DNA of 64,000 bases from Phymorhynchus buccinoides (Eukaryota; Mollusca; Gastropoda; Neogastropoda; Raphitomidae), in NCBI GenBank assembly GCA_017654935.2, contig CM065687.1, positions 28,945,709-29,009,708 of the forward strand. Direction: 5' to 3'. A model generated the notes under the pieces. The model had not been told where the DNA came from. It searched no databases and saw only the letters and a program-made list of their open reading frames with translations. Of this stretch, positions 30,896 to 42,819 are shown piece after piece (within the stretch, counting starts at the first letter, position 1; every line of letters starts with the position of its first letter). Made by a program: the position numbers and the translations under genes.

Positions 30896-31407
30896 TGCAG
30901 TCATAGGGTCTGTGGATGGGTTTCTGCGTATAATTGTACACACCTTCATATTTTTTACCTCCAGATTTTTGGGCCGGATTGCGGATGGTACATGCATGTT
31001 GGTTTCTGTGTATTGTGCACACACCCTAATTATTCCACTGTGTACTGAAAGTTTTATCTCTTGTGCGTAAGACAACTGTTTTAGAAAGGTAATGTTATTA
31101 ATGGTTGCTCTAGTGAAGGTTTGCAGTGCATATTTTGAATGTGTTTTTATAATGCTCTGCACAAATACAGTGTAATGGTTTACAAAAGACATTATGAACT
31201 TATTTGGTATTTCTGCTACTTTATAGTCGCAGAGGCGTCTCTGAAATTCGGGTTGCTCCCATCTGGAGAGCGCGTCGCAGCCAGAGATGCGCCAGCATTT
31301 AAAAAAAATATTTGCATGCAATTTTTGTGTCGCTGAGGAAGGAAAGGGGGGGTGAGGTGGGGTAAATGTTTACTAAATGACAACTTTTTTGTTGCCACTG
31401 GGTTTAA

Positions 31408-31535
31408 TGTGTGCTATGTGCATGGGCACACGGGACCTCAGTTTATCATCATCCGAAAGACTCCACGTTCAGACCGTAAGGCTTAGTGCAGAGTGAGAGG
31501 GGGAAAAAACCCTGTACCCAGGTTCGAACTTGGGT
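31408..31535 (-). mobile_element. SINE remnant
   Basis: On the minus strand CCCAAGTTCGAACCTGGG resembles a B box arm, followed after about 60 bases by TTTCGGATGATGATAAAC and GAGGTCCCGTGTGCCC. These correspond to the body of the SINE at 17995-18236. Confidence 0.55.
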
Positions 31536-31598
31536 TTATTGTATACGAGGCGAACGTATACAATAAGCACAAGCAGTGCTTATGAGCCCTGCTTGTGC
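31536..31598. repeat. Two adjacent perfect hairpins
   Basis: 31536-31566 has 12-base perfect arms TTATTGTATACG/CGTATACAATAA with a 7-base loop. 31567-31598 has 10-base arms GCACAAGCAG/CTGCTTGTGC with a 12-base loop. Confidence 0.85.
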
Positions 31599-32414
31599 TG
31601 AACATGTAGGTACTTGTACATGTGTCAAAAACTACACACAAGCATGCTACAGGTTTATTTCAAGATACTGACAAAAAACCCACCACCACCACTCTTATAA
31701 AAGTCTGAAAAGTTTAACTCAAGTCACATATATGTCCGGAATTAATAGATAGCTGTGAATTTGATGCATTTGCTTCAAGGGAAGTAAATCTGTGTGCACC
31801 TTGGTCACTTCTAAACTCACTTCATTCCCTTAGACCACAATTTTGCCTCTGACTTTGCTTTTGTAGTGGTTTGTTGTGGGGTAACCAATCGTGAATCAGT
31901 GTGGAGAGTTTATCTCTATAAAGTCTATATATTAAAAAAGTCTGATCTACCACTTCCCTATGTCTAAACCTGAAGTAAAAACCCATAATCTTCTTTCATT
32001 TCTCCTTTTGTTTATGTATGTTTTGTTTGTGTGTATGGCTGGAGTGATTTGTGAGTTTTTTTTTAATAATTCAAAATCGTTGCGATGCGAATGAGTTCAA
32101 TGAAACAAATCACCCATTGACAAACACACTCTCAAATGCACAAAATGATTTAATCAATACTCATGTATGGAAAACAAACCCACAGATGTTATTGCATATA
32201 ATAGTATTTAGCATCTTAGTGTAAAAAAAAGTTAATGCCTTAAATTGTTAAAAATCTTATGCATTTAAACAAAGATATTTTTGTCCAAATAAGAACAATA
32301 TTTACTACAGTAAAACCTGTTAATGAAATGCTCTTCAGACAGTACAAATTACCTGAGACAAGCTAACCAAAACAAGAGTGAGCATGTAACATAATCTGGC
32401 TCCGACCATCTCTT

Positions 32415-32566
32415 AAGGGACAGCCACACGTCCACTAAAATCGCACGACTGTACAATACGATTCGATCACGTGGTCTCGAAGAACAAATGTGATCACGCT
32501 TCGAGACCATGTGATCAAATCGTATCATACAGTCGTGCGATTTTAGTGGACGTGTGGCTGGCCCTT
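32415..32566. mobile_element. Foldback MITE, about 152 bp
   Basis: Almost the whole element is a palindrome: arms of about 68 bases starting AAGGGACAGCCACACGTCCA and ending in its near complement, around a loop near 32485-32500. Confidence 0.8.
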
Positions 32567-33426
32567 TACTCTACCCATTCAATTAAAGAACATGTATAGC
32601 ATCAGATTATATACACATGCAAAAACACACACACATGCAATTGCAAGCACACACTTTTTCTCTTGCTTAGAAAATTTGAACTGTCTGCCACACACACATG
32701 CGCGCATACACATGCACACACAGCCTATGTGCTCGTGTATACATACATAATTTATACAAACACACAGTGATGCACATAGCCCTATCCCGAAATTCAATCA
32801 ATTAGCGTTATCTGCCCCTGCTCTGGTGTGTCGGAGTCGGCCACAGTGATTTCCGGTGTGGTTTACTCAAATTACAGGGGCAAAGTACTTGTTAAAGTGC
32901 ACAAACTACCCACGGAAAACTCACAAACCATGACGGATTACGAGCTGAGCTACAGCGGCTCCTCTTTCTCTTTACTGTCATAGTGTGCGTGTGCGTGACA
33001 CTGTGTGTGTGTGTGTGTGTGACTGGAAATCACCCGGGCACGCAAGGGACATCACTCGTCCGAACCTTCTTACTTGGTTCTGGGATAGTGCTATACAAAC
33101 ACTTTTAACACTCACAATACCCTCCCTGTCTCCCTTTCATTTCGCACACACATGCGCACGCACAGTACACGCGCACACACACACACACACGCTTTTTCTC
33201 TTGCTTACAAGATTTGAACCGTCCGTTGGTGTTGACACAATCGTGGTCAATGCACTAAGGAGAGAGACTTGGAAGAGGACATAGCAGATGTGTGACTGTC
33301 CCCAGCAAACATTGGGAAACGTCGCTTTTGTTTGATCTCCCTCTCCTAACTCTCTCTCCTACCCCTTCTCCTCTAATTCATATTTTGTTCTCCGTTTTTT
33401 ACTGAATCTGTCTTCTTTATCTGTCT

Positions 33427-33466
<40 letters not shown>

Positions 33467-33734
33467 ATAAATATAAAATAAATAGGATTTATTTATAACA
33501 TTGTTTTGCTTGTTGTAAAACCTTGACAACCTAACCTCACACCATCTCTCTCTCTTCCCTCAACTTTCGCAGCTCATTAATTTCTAAAAATCATTTTGCT
33601 GGCAGTGGATTGTCATTTGTATATAGGTATATCCTTGTTTTTATGTATCAGGAGATGGGCAAATTAAAGGAGCAATTTCTTTTGGCATTGCTATGTTATG
33701 CCTTGGCTTGCTGTAATTGCAAATCATTATTTTC
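32567..33734. other. Intergenic DNA downstream of EBP
   Basis: CA runs at 32625-32730, 33177-33191 and 33431-33462 and a GT run at 33001-33020. Nothing coding recognised. Confidence 0.55.
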
Positions 33735-33740
33735 TTTATT
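33735..33740 (-). promoter_or_regulatory. Likely polyadenylation signal of EBP
   Basis: AATAAA on the minus strand about 190 bases past the EBP stop codon; a good distance for a short 3' UTR. Confidence 0.5.
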
Positions 33741-33926
33741 CTGATAAACTAAAAATTTAATCAGGTTGGAGGACTCCCAATTTCAATTTAGCTTTGGAAA
33801 TCCACCTTGTCTCCTTGATCCTATTGTGGCCATTTTATACATTAGAACAAAAATATGGCATCTGTATAATCTAATAAAAAAAATGAAACGTTTTTTAAAA
33901 TCTAAAACAAGAAACAGAAGCCAGCA

Positions 33927-34275
33927 TCAATAAAATTTCTTATTCTCTGCATCAACATCAAACTTTGCTTGACATCGAGAGAGCTGCCGACAGGCATCAA
34001 CGATTAACAGCAGGGGAAGAATGATCCAGATACTGTTCAAGAACACGAAATAGAACCAAAAATACAGAGGGTGCAGGTATTCTCCGTGGATGAAGTTTTC
34101 AAAGATGGCGGTGAGGAAATACATGGTGTCTCCGTACAGCTGGCAGAGGGATAGCAGCAGTTGTAGCACGTAGCGATACTGGGAGTTGTTCACAAAAGCC
34201 CATGCAGAGATGAAGGCCAGGGGTCCGTCGATGACTGCAGTGATTCTCTCCATGCATACGGTGCATGTGTCCGAA
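33927..34275 (-). CDS. EBP: EBP exon 3
   Basis: Starts after TTTCAG with one base finishing a Ser codon, then SDTCTVCMERITAVIDGPLA and continues to the stop at 33927. Contains the remaining membrane helices. Confidence 0.94.
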
Positions 34276-37200
34276 CTGAAATCAGATCATGGGGTGGTTG
34301 GTTGGTGGTTTTTTTTGGAGGGGGTCAGCTACATAACGTCATCAATAGATTTGCATGCCCTCAGTGTGTGTGTGTGTGAAAAGAAAAACATTACCATAAA
34401 AAGAACCCATATTCATGATTTGTTTTTTTATATTAGGGTTAGTTTAGTGTGTGTGTGTGTGTGCTTGCCGTGGTGTGTGTGTGTGTTTGATTTATATTTT
34501 GTAAATTAGTTATGCTATTCACTATTATATATTTTACTTATCATTTTTTATGTAAGCGTTTGGGGCTTTCTAAGATTAAGTGCAAAATAGTTGTAGTAGT
34601 AGTACTGTAATAGTATTAGTCACAGCTGTTCTGTCGCACACAAAGTCAAGCTATTTAGTTAAAATGCTGAATCTAGAGATCTTAGATTTAAAAACAAATG
34701 CTACTTTTACTATGGTTGTGTTGTCACTGTCACTGTCATCATCATTATCCTCATTGTTATTGTTACTATTGTTATCATTGTTTTTCTTATCATCCGTTCA
34801 AACGCTATCCACGTGGTCGGATTTTAAACTGTGATATGTGCTCAAATTTTGACGTGGTGACAGCCCTGACATGGCCATAGTAGTCGACGGGGCTATAAAC
34901 ATAAAATCAAATCAAATCAAACGCTATCATGTTAACAAACATAGACAGTCAGCCAGCCAACCAGCCAGGAACAAATATCATTGAAAACATTATAACCAGC
35001 TTCACTTCGTGGCTGGTAACTAGCAGACTACATGTATTAGTAAGTGTATACCCACCTGATATAACGGCTGTCACCTTTTCCATACTCTTTCCCTGTAACA
35101 ACAGAAAAATGTCAGATAAAAGCAGCACAGTAAGTGGGAAGACATACATACATGTGCACACCCACATGAATATCTACTACTAATTAATAATTTAAGCCAC
35201 CCATGTGAAGCCAAGTGAGCTGGGTAGCTACAGATGGACTATAAATCTGAACCTGCGCCAAAGCAAAACAAGCCAAGTGGATGAGGCTATGGGGAAAGGG
35301 GGGTGAGAGGCAGTCATGCAAAGAAAAGCATGCTGAAGCTGGTGTACTATCTCCCATGTCCTAATATTTGATTGATTTTAATCTTACCTAGAGCATTATT
35401 GCCAGTAGTATTATTGCAGAATCAGCGTTCGCAATCAATAAGTTGGCCTATGTGCTATGTGCTATAGACCTATCAATGTTGCACTTGACAAGATAACTAT
35501 GGCAAACTGATAAAAAACGTCAGCTCTGTTGATGAGTTGTAAAAATCAGGAGTGTACCTTTTTAAAAATTCTGAAACCAACACTATACACCAACAACTGA
35601 CAAGAACAACAAATTAAAAAAACTAGGGTGAGGGGGGGGGGGGGGGGGGGGGGGCTATTTTAATTTCTTTCCTTTTATTCTTTATCAGAAATTTCCATAT
35701 GAAAACCAGGGAAACCATTAATAAGCCATCTACAGACCTTGATATGGTGTTTTGAGTTATAGATCATATTTAAAATGCACTAACATCAAAGTATTATAAT
35801 GGTATTTATGTTCAGATAATGGTTTTATATTATCCTAGCCTCTACCCACAAGGAAAATAATTTTCTGGACAGAGAGCACAACAGGTTTAGCCTCTCTGAG
35901 TCTCTCTCTCTCTCTCTCTCTCTCTCTCATGTACACACACACACACTCTCTCTCTCTCACACATTATAATGATTTTCTGTATGTCCAGCGTGACAATCAA
36001 CAGTTTTTGTTCAAATAATTGAAGGAATTCATGTGTATGTCTTGCAAAAATGATACCAAAATGCATTGATCAATAATTTATCACATATGTACACCAAATT
36101 GAAGCAAAAAATACCAATTGTATCTGCTAGATCTTGCATTCTGTGCAATCACTGTTGGTTGTCACTCTGGACATACCTGTTGGTTGTCACTTTTCACCTT
36201 TTGTCACAGGCTCATAGTCATACGCATACACATCACACACATACTGAAGGCTACTTTCTGATAAAAATCAGCATGCAGCAACAACAGTCATGCAATCAAT
36301 TTGGTGCAAAGTTATATATTTCACAACTCTTTTATAATGTCAATGATGACAATGCCAAATCACTTTTTAATATAAAAAAAACACCAACACAAACCAACTC
36401 ATGAATGTTGTTTATTTTGTTTCGCGCACATTTGTCAGAATGCATATATATATATATACACGTCATGCACTCAGTATGAGGGTGTGGTGTGATTAGAGGG
36501 ATGAGGGGATTTTCGGGCGTGTATATTTATACGTACATGGCATAATGTGTGCACATGCATTTATATGTGTTCATGCATGTGTGAGAGAATGAGTGTGTGT
36601 GGGTTTTTTTTTTTAGTGGCTACGGATACGGCATTACTGCAACACTCAGACCATGTTCAGGGATAGTAACTCTTCCTAGTCGAATTTTTCGTCAACAAAT
36701 GCATTTTCTTATTCCGTAAATTTAACACATCTTGGTAAGGAATAGGGTTATACATGTGGGGTTCCTCAAGGCTCAGTACTTGGACCAGTCCTCTTCATCA
36801 TGTATACTAAACCTCTGTCTGAGTTGATCACTTCTCATTCAGTTGATTCTCAGTCTTTTGCTGATGATACACAACTCCACAAGCCTGTATCCCCATCTAC
36901 CATTCTTCCTTCTATATCTTCACTGGAATTCTGTATTCGCAACATCAAATCGTGGATGCTACAAAACAAACTGAAGCTGAATGACGACAAAACGGAGGCC
37001 TTGTTCATCCACTCTCCATCAAGACAACTTTCGTACCCAAAGCCTGATTCCATCTCTGTCTGTGACATTCAAATACCCTTTTCTCCTTCTGCTAGAAATC
37101 TTGGCTTCCACATCTCTCAAGATATGAGTGTTGACTCACAAGTTCAAACTATCTGTCGGTCAGCATACTGTGAGCTGCATCGCATTGGGACGATTCGCCA

Positions 37201-37825
37201 TCTCCTGTTCATAGATACTGCTAAGATACTAGTCTGCGCTTTTGTTCTCTCTAAATTAGATTATTGTAATTCACTCTTGTATGGCTGCCCCCAACACCTC
37301 ATTGACAAGCTTCAAAAAGTCCAGAACTCTGCTGCCAGACTTGTCCTCAAGGACTCTAAGTATCATCATGTTCAACCACTCCTGATATCCCTCCATTGGC
37401 TTCCCATCAAAACATGTATTGACTACAAAATTTCCACTCTATGTCATTCTTATTTCTCTGGAAATGCCCCTAGCTACATTTCTGACATGCTTTCTGTCTA
37501 TACTCCATCAAGACAATTGCGGTCATCTTCAGATTCCAAAATTCTCTGTGTTCCTAGTACACGAACAAAAATGTTTGGTGAGCGCTCCTTTTCCTTTTCG
37601 GCCGCATCAGTTTGGAACTCCTTACCACGCGAAATTCGCCATATCCAGTCCTTGCAATGTTTCAAATCAGCTCTCAAGACCCACCTATTCAAGCTACATC
37701 ACAACCTTTAGGCCACATTACTTCTCGATTCTATTCTCACTCCTCCCCCACCCCCACCCCCATGTTAGTTTTACTGTGTGTTGACTGCAATGTCTGCATC
37801 AGCTTTGTTGCGAGTCAGACAGAGA

Positions 37826-37871
<46 letters not shown>

Positions 37872-40731
37872 TGATTGTATTATGTTCTTGGGTGGGGTGA
37901 GTGGTGGTGATGGTAATGGTGTGTGCGCGCGCGTGTTTGTGTGTGTGTGTGTGTGTATGTGTGGGTGGGGGGTGGTGTGTGTATGTGTATGACTATTTGC
38001 ATGTGTGTGAGCGATTATTTGTTTTGTTGTTGAATTTCTTGCTTTTACTTTTCGTTGTTGTTAAGCGCATAGAGCTCCACATCTGGTGGAGTGCGCTATA
38101 TAAATGATTCACTATTATTATGAACATGTTAGAGTAATATAAGTAGTTTAATAAGACATTTGCGTACAATTTATGTGTCCCGTGATTGAGCGCCGTACCC
38201 GTAGCCTGGAGAATGTGAGATACGGGCCCGTACCCCGAGCCTCTCATTTTAGTGAAATTATAAAGTGTTTAGTTTCTTCTTCTTCGCCTCAGGCAGCCAA
38301 CTTCATCAGGCTGAAGATTCTGAGCCAACTTCATCAGGCTGAAGATTCTGCTGCACTTTGGGGGATAGTAAGAAGACAAGAAATTAGAAAGCTGAGGTGA
38401 TAGAAGTAGCCTAATGGAAAGGGGGGGAAAAAGTGGACCATAGCCTTTATTTCGTAGTATACCATAGCGGTCCCCGGGGAAGAATCCCGACTGGCACAGC
38501 TCCTGCCCTTCATTTACCACTACTTTGATCTATGGCCCCTAGTTCCCTGGTTTTAGTTGCAGTGGAGGTGTTTGTGGAGGCCTCTTTTGAATGCCTCCAA
38601 TGACTGAGAGGAGGCAACTGCTTCTGGGAGGCAGTTCCACTGTGGGATGGTGCAGGAGAAGAATGTGGATTGTCTGTACTGTGTTCTGTGGCTTGGAATG
38701 TTGTAGGCAGCAGATTTGGATTGATGGAGGCTTTTCTTCTGTTGTGTATTTGTTGGTGAGTATTTGGTATTAATGGACAGAAAACCTGTGTGTTCAGGCG
38801 GGCTTCTTTTCTGCGGTTCTCAAGAAGGGGCCATTTCAGGGTATTCTTGAGGTCTGCTGATCTTGTCGTATAGAAGTCACGGGCCACCCATCTTGCAGCT
38901 CGGCTCTGGATTTTTTAAGGCATTGTTGTGGGGGTCCCAGACTGGGCTGGCGTATTCCAGGAGGGGGCGTACCATAGCCTTGTAGGCCTGCTGCTTGAGC
39001 TCTTTATTATTCATCTTCAGGGCCCGCCTCAGGAAGCCAAGGGTTTTGTTTGCCCTGTTCACCACTTCGTTGATGTGGGTGTCCCACTTAAGGTCAGTGG
39101 AGACAGTCACACCCAGGTATTTTGCATGGGGCACGCTCTGGAGTTGGTGTCCGTGTAGGAAGTAGGCCTTCTCCATGGTGTTTCTGTATCTCGTCATGTG
39201 GAGAACAGAGCATTTGTGAGGGTGGAAAGCCATTCTCCATCTGTCTTCCCATGTGGCAAGCCTATCAAGGTCCTCTTGGAGCGTGCTCTGATCACTGGAG
39301 GCTTTGATGTCCTGGTGACAGATGGTGTCATCGGCAAATACGTGGGCAGTGGAGTGAAGACCTTCAAGAATACGGGCTCTATAAACGGTTCTTAATCAAT
39401 ACTAGTGCAACGCCTAGTACCGGAAATACCGAGCACCGGTAATGCCTAGTACCGGTAATGCCAAGTACCGGTAATGCTGAGCAGCAGTTTTTTTGGGTCC
39501 ACGAAATATTATATTATTACTTTTGTGTCTCTCCTTCTTCCATCTTCTTCTCTCATCCTGCTCTACCCACCCCCCCCCCCCCCCCCCCCCCCACCTACCT
39601 ACCCACCCCCACCCCACCTATGCCCCACCCCCACCCATCCGCTATTACTTTTGTGTCTCTCCTTCCTTCGATCTTCTTCTCTCATAGTGATGTACTCCCC
39701 CCCGCACCCTCCCCCCAACCCCCCCCCCCACACCCAACCTGGCCCAGACATGAAAGAAGCCGGCAATCGTCAAACCAGCGGAACGGGCAGTCTGTTCCAA
39801 AATCGGCAATTCTCATTGAATATCAGGGCGGATCTAGGGAGGGGGGTTTCCTGGTTTCCGGACCCCTTTATCTCCACGCAAATGGAAATTGGCTGATATC
39901 GCGCGCGTTTATGAATGGATGGTGTAGAAATTTTCCATCAAGATAGTCACTGTCCGTGGGCATGCACGTTCCAAATTATGAGTCAATGTCCGGTCTGGTT
40001 ACGCCGCGGTTTGTGAAAAGGTGAAGCGGCACTTATCGCGCGCGTTTATGAATCGATTCGCTTCCAATTTGGTACACGGATAGTCACCGTTCCCGGTCAT
40101 CTACCTGCCAAAGGCAATCGGTCCAGAAATACCGGAGATACGGGCGCCGAGAGGCCGGCGGATACGCGCTTCGCCAAACCGCGCAAATGACACGGCTGCA
40201 AATTTGAAGCGATTCGGTCGAAAAACGGCAGAGTTATATTTATAAGGCCCGTTTTGTGTTTCACACACATACACAGACACACACCTTGCCTTTTTATTAT
40301 ATGATGAGAGGGGGCTACACACACACATTCAATTTTCTTAATAAATAAACATGAGAGAGACTGAGAGTGAGACAATCGTGTACACACACACGCACCACAG
40401 AAACTGAAAACAGGACAAGAGATAAACCATCCTTACAAAGCTGTGCCAAAAAGTCCATATTCCCTGCCAGGGTGGCGTGGAAGAAGCCGAAGTAGCCCTC
40501 CAGCACGCAGTGAATGAAGCCACAGGCCACGAACCAGCAGACGACCAGCCGGCGCGTCACTGACAACGGTTTGCGAGCCGCCCTCCCCGAAACCACCCAG
40601 GTGAGAACCATGAACACTCCCACCGCGGAGAAAAAGGTGGACAGAAGTTCTGTTAGACTTTTGTCGTTTGGCTTGAAGTGGGGAAGATCCAGAGATCTGG
40701 GGAAATACGGATGGTTCGCTTTCTCTGCCAT
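33927..40731 (-). CDS. EBP: Emopamil-binding protein, 3-beta-hydroxysteroid delta8-delta7 isomerase
   Basis: Three exons on the minus strand: 40437-40731, 35056-35092, 33927-34275; 226 residues against about 230 in vertebrate EBP. The enzyme shifts the sterol double bond from C8 to C7 in the endoplasmic reticulum. Landmarks in order: HPYFPRSLDLPHFKPND at the N terminus, SGRAARKPLSVTRRL, the active-site helix GFIHCVLEG (His74, Glu78), KEYGKGDSRY, CMERITA (Glu120, Thr123), YGDTMYFLT, and HPLYFWFYFVFLNSIW (Asn191, Trp194). All known active-site residues are present, with a constant offset of two from the human numbering. Hydrophobic stretches fit the four-helix EXPERA fold. An in-frame ATG ten codons upstream (40761) is an alternative start. 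Intron 1 (5.3 kb) holds two LINEs and a Helitron-like element. Confidence 0.95.
34276..35055. other. EBP intron 2
   Basis: GT runs at 34363-34378 and 34449-34490. At 34790-34925 the stretch ending GGGGCTATAAACATAAAATC and (AATCA)n is a retroposon-like 3' tail in + orientation. Confidence 0.6.
35056..35092 (-). CDS. EBP: EBP exon 2 (37-bp microexon)
   Basis: GG AAA GAG TAT GGA AAA GGT ... encodes KEYGKGDSRYI, the conserved EBP loop. Borders TTACAG and GTGGGT. Found because exons 1 and 3 need exactly this segment and both phases fit. Confidence 0.92.
35632..35654. repeat. Poly-G tract
   Basis: About 23 consecutive G in EBP intron 1. Confidence 0.95.
35865..36305. repeat. Dispersed repeat shared with 58960-59255
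   Basis: The left end (GGACAGAGAGCACAACA plus CT run) and right end (ATACACATCACACACATACT...ATCAGCATGCAGCAACAACA) each match 58970-59000 and 59163-59255. The middle about 230 bases are unique to this copy. Confidence 0.75.
36690..38115 (+). mobile_element. L2/CR1-type LINE, 5'-truncated, long intact RT frame
   Basis: The reading frame to 37711 has GVPQGSVLGPVLF, the catalytic FADDTQL motif, LGFHISQDMS, KLDYCNSLLYG, LHWLPIKTCIDYK and FGERSFSFSAASVWNSLP, then FKSALKTHLFKL before the stop. A GA tract and a 3' tail GCGCTATATAAATGATTCAC with ATTATTATT follow, the usual L2 end. Few disruptions suggest a fairly recent insert. It lies in EBP intron 1, opposite to EBP. Confidence 0.9.
38200..39370 (-). 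mobile_element. CR1-like LINE, 5'-truncated
   Basis: Minus strand reads EGLHSTAHVFADDTICHQDI (catalytic FADD) from about 39365, then HKCSVLHMTRYRN, KYLGVTVSTDLKWDTHI, NKTLGFLRRALK and YASPVWDPHNN. Frameshifts appear after about 38890. A 28-base direct duplication (AACTTCATCAGGCTGAAGAT) sits at about 38297-38352 near its 3' side. Confidence 0.88.
39402..40304 (-). mobile_element. Non-autonomous Helitron-like element, copy 3 (EBP intron 1)
   Basis: On the minus strand it starts TCATATAATAAAAAGGCAAG at 40304 and ends CACTAG at 39402, between A and T. It carries the same sub-blocks as the other copies: GACCGAATCGCTTCAAATTT, CGGCGCCCGTATCTCCGG and the terminal repeated TACCGGTACTAGGC motif. A C-rich insertion (about 39490-39740) interrupts it. 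Confidence 0.78.
39568..39740. repeat. C-rich tracts
   Basis: Runs of C with CCCACC units; proline-rich frames here are not genes. Confidence 0.9.
40437..40731 (-). CDS. EBP: EBP exon 1
   Basis: 98 codons plus one base, MAEKANHPYFPRSLDLPHF to NMDFLAQL; donor GTAAGG just after. The split Trp codon (T plus GG) gives QLWKEYGKG with exon 2. Confidence 0.93.
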
Positions 40732-41030
40732 TGCTGTGATTTTAGGTCTAGGCCTATCCAAAGTGTCTTTGGCCTATCGTTTGATTTAGCTCAGCTGCTA
40801 TCAAAACCACCTGAGGTAAAAGTTCGTCTGACACGAGTTGCTTCAACCAATCAAAATTTAGTGACCCGAGCAAGGGAAGTAACTCAGAGGGTAAGGTTAG
40901 GTACCAAACAACTCCTTCCTCCACAGGCTCCAGCTGGGTAAGGTGTTTTTTACCCAGACATTTAGCCTAGGCCTATCTAAGTATATTGGCTCCTTGTTGC
41001 TTTAGGCTAGTATGTTTGATCTCTGACACG
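40732..41030 (-). promoter_or_regulatory. EBP upstream region, partly a dispersed repeat
   Basis: On the minus strand, an inverted CCAAT box (ATTGG at about 40849-40853) lies about 120 bases before the EBP ATG. The segment 40815-40975 (AGCAAGGGAAGTAACTCAGA, GGGTAAGGTTAGG) recurs at 60130-60300 and, decayed, at 13875-13990. The putative EBP promoter is therefore embedded in repeat sequence. The transcription start is not known. Confidence 0.45.
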
Positions 41031-41264
41031 AGAGCAAGAACAACCTTTACAAATTGTATGATTTTTGGAGTCTTGTCACAATCCGTGGCAAAGTAATCAA
41101 AGCGTTGATTGTGGCCACGCACAGTCAAGAAGAAGAAGAAGAAGAAGTGGGTTTCGTTTTATTTGTGCGTGTCACAGTGACACGCAGTGGCGCCTAGATT
41201 AGTATCATACTAAGTATGAGTACTATGACTAACTCACTAAACATATGCCGTTTTCGTCCCGGGT

Positions 41265-42480
41265 ACTAGTAGTAGTAGTAGTAGTAGTAGTATTGGCTTT
41301 AGAAGTAAGAGATCATGTACCACCCAGCTTATGGAAGTCATGGAGGAACTAACAGAGTTATTAGATAATGGTTATCCAGTGGACATAATTTATTTAGACT
41401 TTAGAAAGGCTTTTGATAGTGTACCACATAATAGATTATTAATGAAAGTTAAGTCTTATGGCATAGTTGGAAATGTTCATAATTGGATTAAGGACTTTTT
41501 AACCAATAGAGCTCAAAAGGTTAGGGTTGGAGACAAATATTCATTTGTAGCCAATGTACTCAGTGGAATCCCTCAGGGTAGCATACTTGGACCCATTCTC
41601 TTTACTATTTTATTAATGATCTTCCTGAGTGTGTAGAATCTCCATGTAACATATTTGCTGATGATACAAACATGTTTAACAAATCATGTAACTGTAAATT
41701 ACTTCAGCAAGATTTGAACAAACTACAGGACTGGACTACTAAATGGAATTTATATTTTAATACAGATAAATGCAAGGTTATGCATGCTGGTAGGAAAAAT
41801 CCAAACAAAGATTATACTATGACTAAGAACGATGTCCCCGTTTCATTAATAACATGTGAGAAGGAGAAGGATTTGGGAGTTATATTTGATAAAGATTTAT
41901 CTTTTGATGCACATATTCAAAGCTGCGTAAATAAAGCGAATAAAATGATAGGGTTAATTAAAAGAACATTTATTAATATTGATTATGACATATTTACCAA
42001 ACTATATAAAGCACTAGTAAGGTCACATTTAGAGTATGGCAACAATATATGGTATCCTAAATATAAATATCAATCGGTAGCTATTGAAAAAGTTCAACGA
42101 AGGGCTTCAAAGCTTGTTAAAAAATGCAGAAATATGACTTATGAAAACAGACTTCTTTATCTTAATCTCTATTCCCTTAAAGGTAGAAGAGTCAGGGGAG
42201 ACCTGATTGAAGCATATAAAATATTTAATGGTCATGTTGATTTGTCATGGGATGATTTCTTTAAATCTGTACAATATGATATAACAAGGAATTCATATGG
42301 TAAGGTTTTCATTAAGCGATATAACACTAACATTAAAAAATATTGTTTTACTAACAGAATTGCTAACCTATGGAATGATTTACCAGTGGACCTAAAATGT
42401 GCACCCAATACTAATACATTCAAAAATCGTCTAGATAATCATCCAAAATTTATAAATATATTTAGAAGCATTGATTAAAA
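41265..42480 (+). mobile_element. CR1-like LINE fragment, nearly intact
   Basis: Frame one (to 41636) begins FGFRSKRSCTTQLMEVMEEL and contains YLDFRKAFDSVPHNRLL and SGIPQGSILGPILF. It then shifts because a T run at 41608-41611 is one base short of that needed for the conserved INDLP-type segment. Frame two (to 42475) gives NIFADDTNMF, WNLYFNTDKCKVMHAGRKN, KDLGVIFDKDLSFD, KVQRRASKLVKK, YSLKGRRVRGDLIEAYKIF and LWNDLPVDLK. It is bounded by (GTA)n at 41268-41290 and (TAC)n at 42590-42612. Confidence 0.9.
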
Positions 42481-42819
42481 TTGTATGATAGGAAAATTCA
42501 ACCGATTACACCTTGATCAAAGATACAAAATAAAAATTGATGATTCGATGGGACTGCCAAAAAGCTTGACGGCTTATTTAGTCCCTACCCCTACTACTAC
42601 TACTACTAGTAGTAGGGACAGGCTCTCAAGCCTAGGCCTCGCGGCCTATATAACGTCCCCTCTTTGGCAATGATGTTGCAAAAAATTATTTTGGGTCTGA
42701 GCAAGTTTTCGTAAAGTCTAGTAGGCCTAGGACCGTTTTCATAGGCCTATAGGGGCCGTTTTCGCCTTTTTCTCTGGTCACGCAAGTTAAGCACATTGCA
42801 CTATTCGGTAGGAGCGCCT

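Noticed and set aside
36800..37711. Reverse transcriptase as a retron or domesticated host gene
   Set aside because: The motifs, L2-style 3' tail and 5' truncation fit an ordinary LINE insertion; no sign of host gene structure.
39458..39946. Proline-rich open frame of 162 codons
   Set aside because: Poly-C tract inside the Helitron-like element; several frames are open together.
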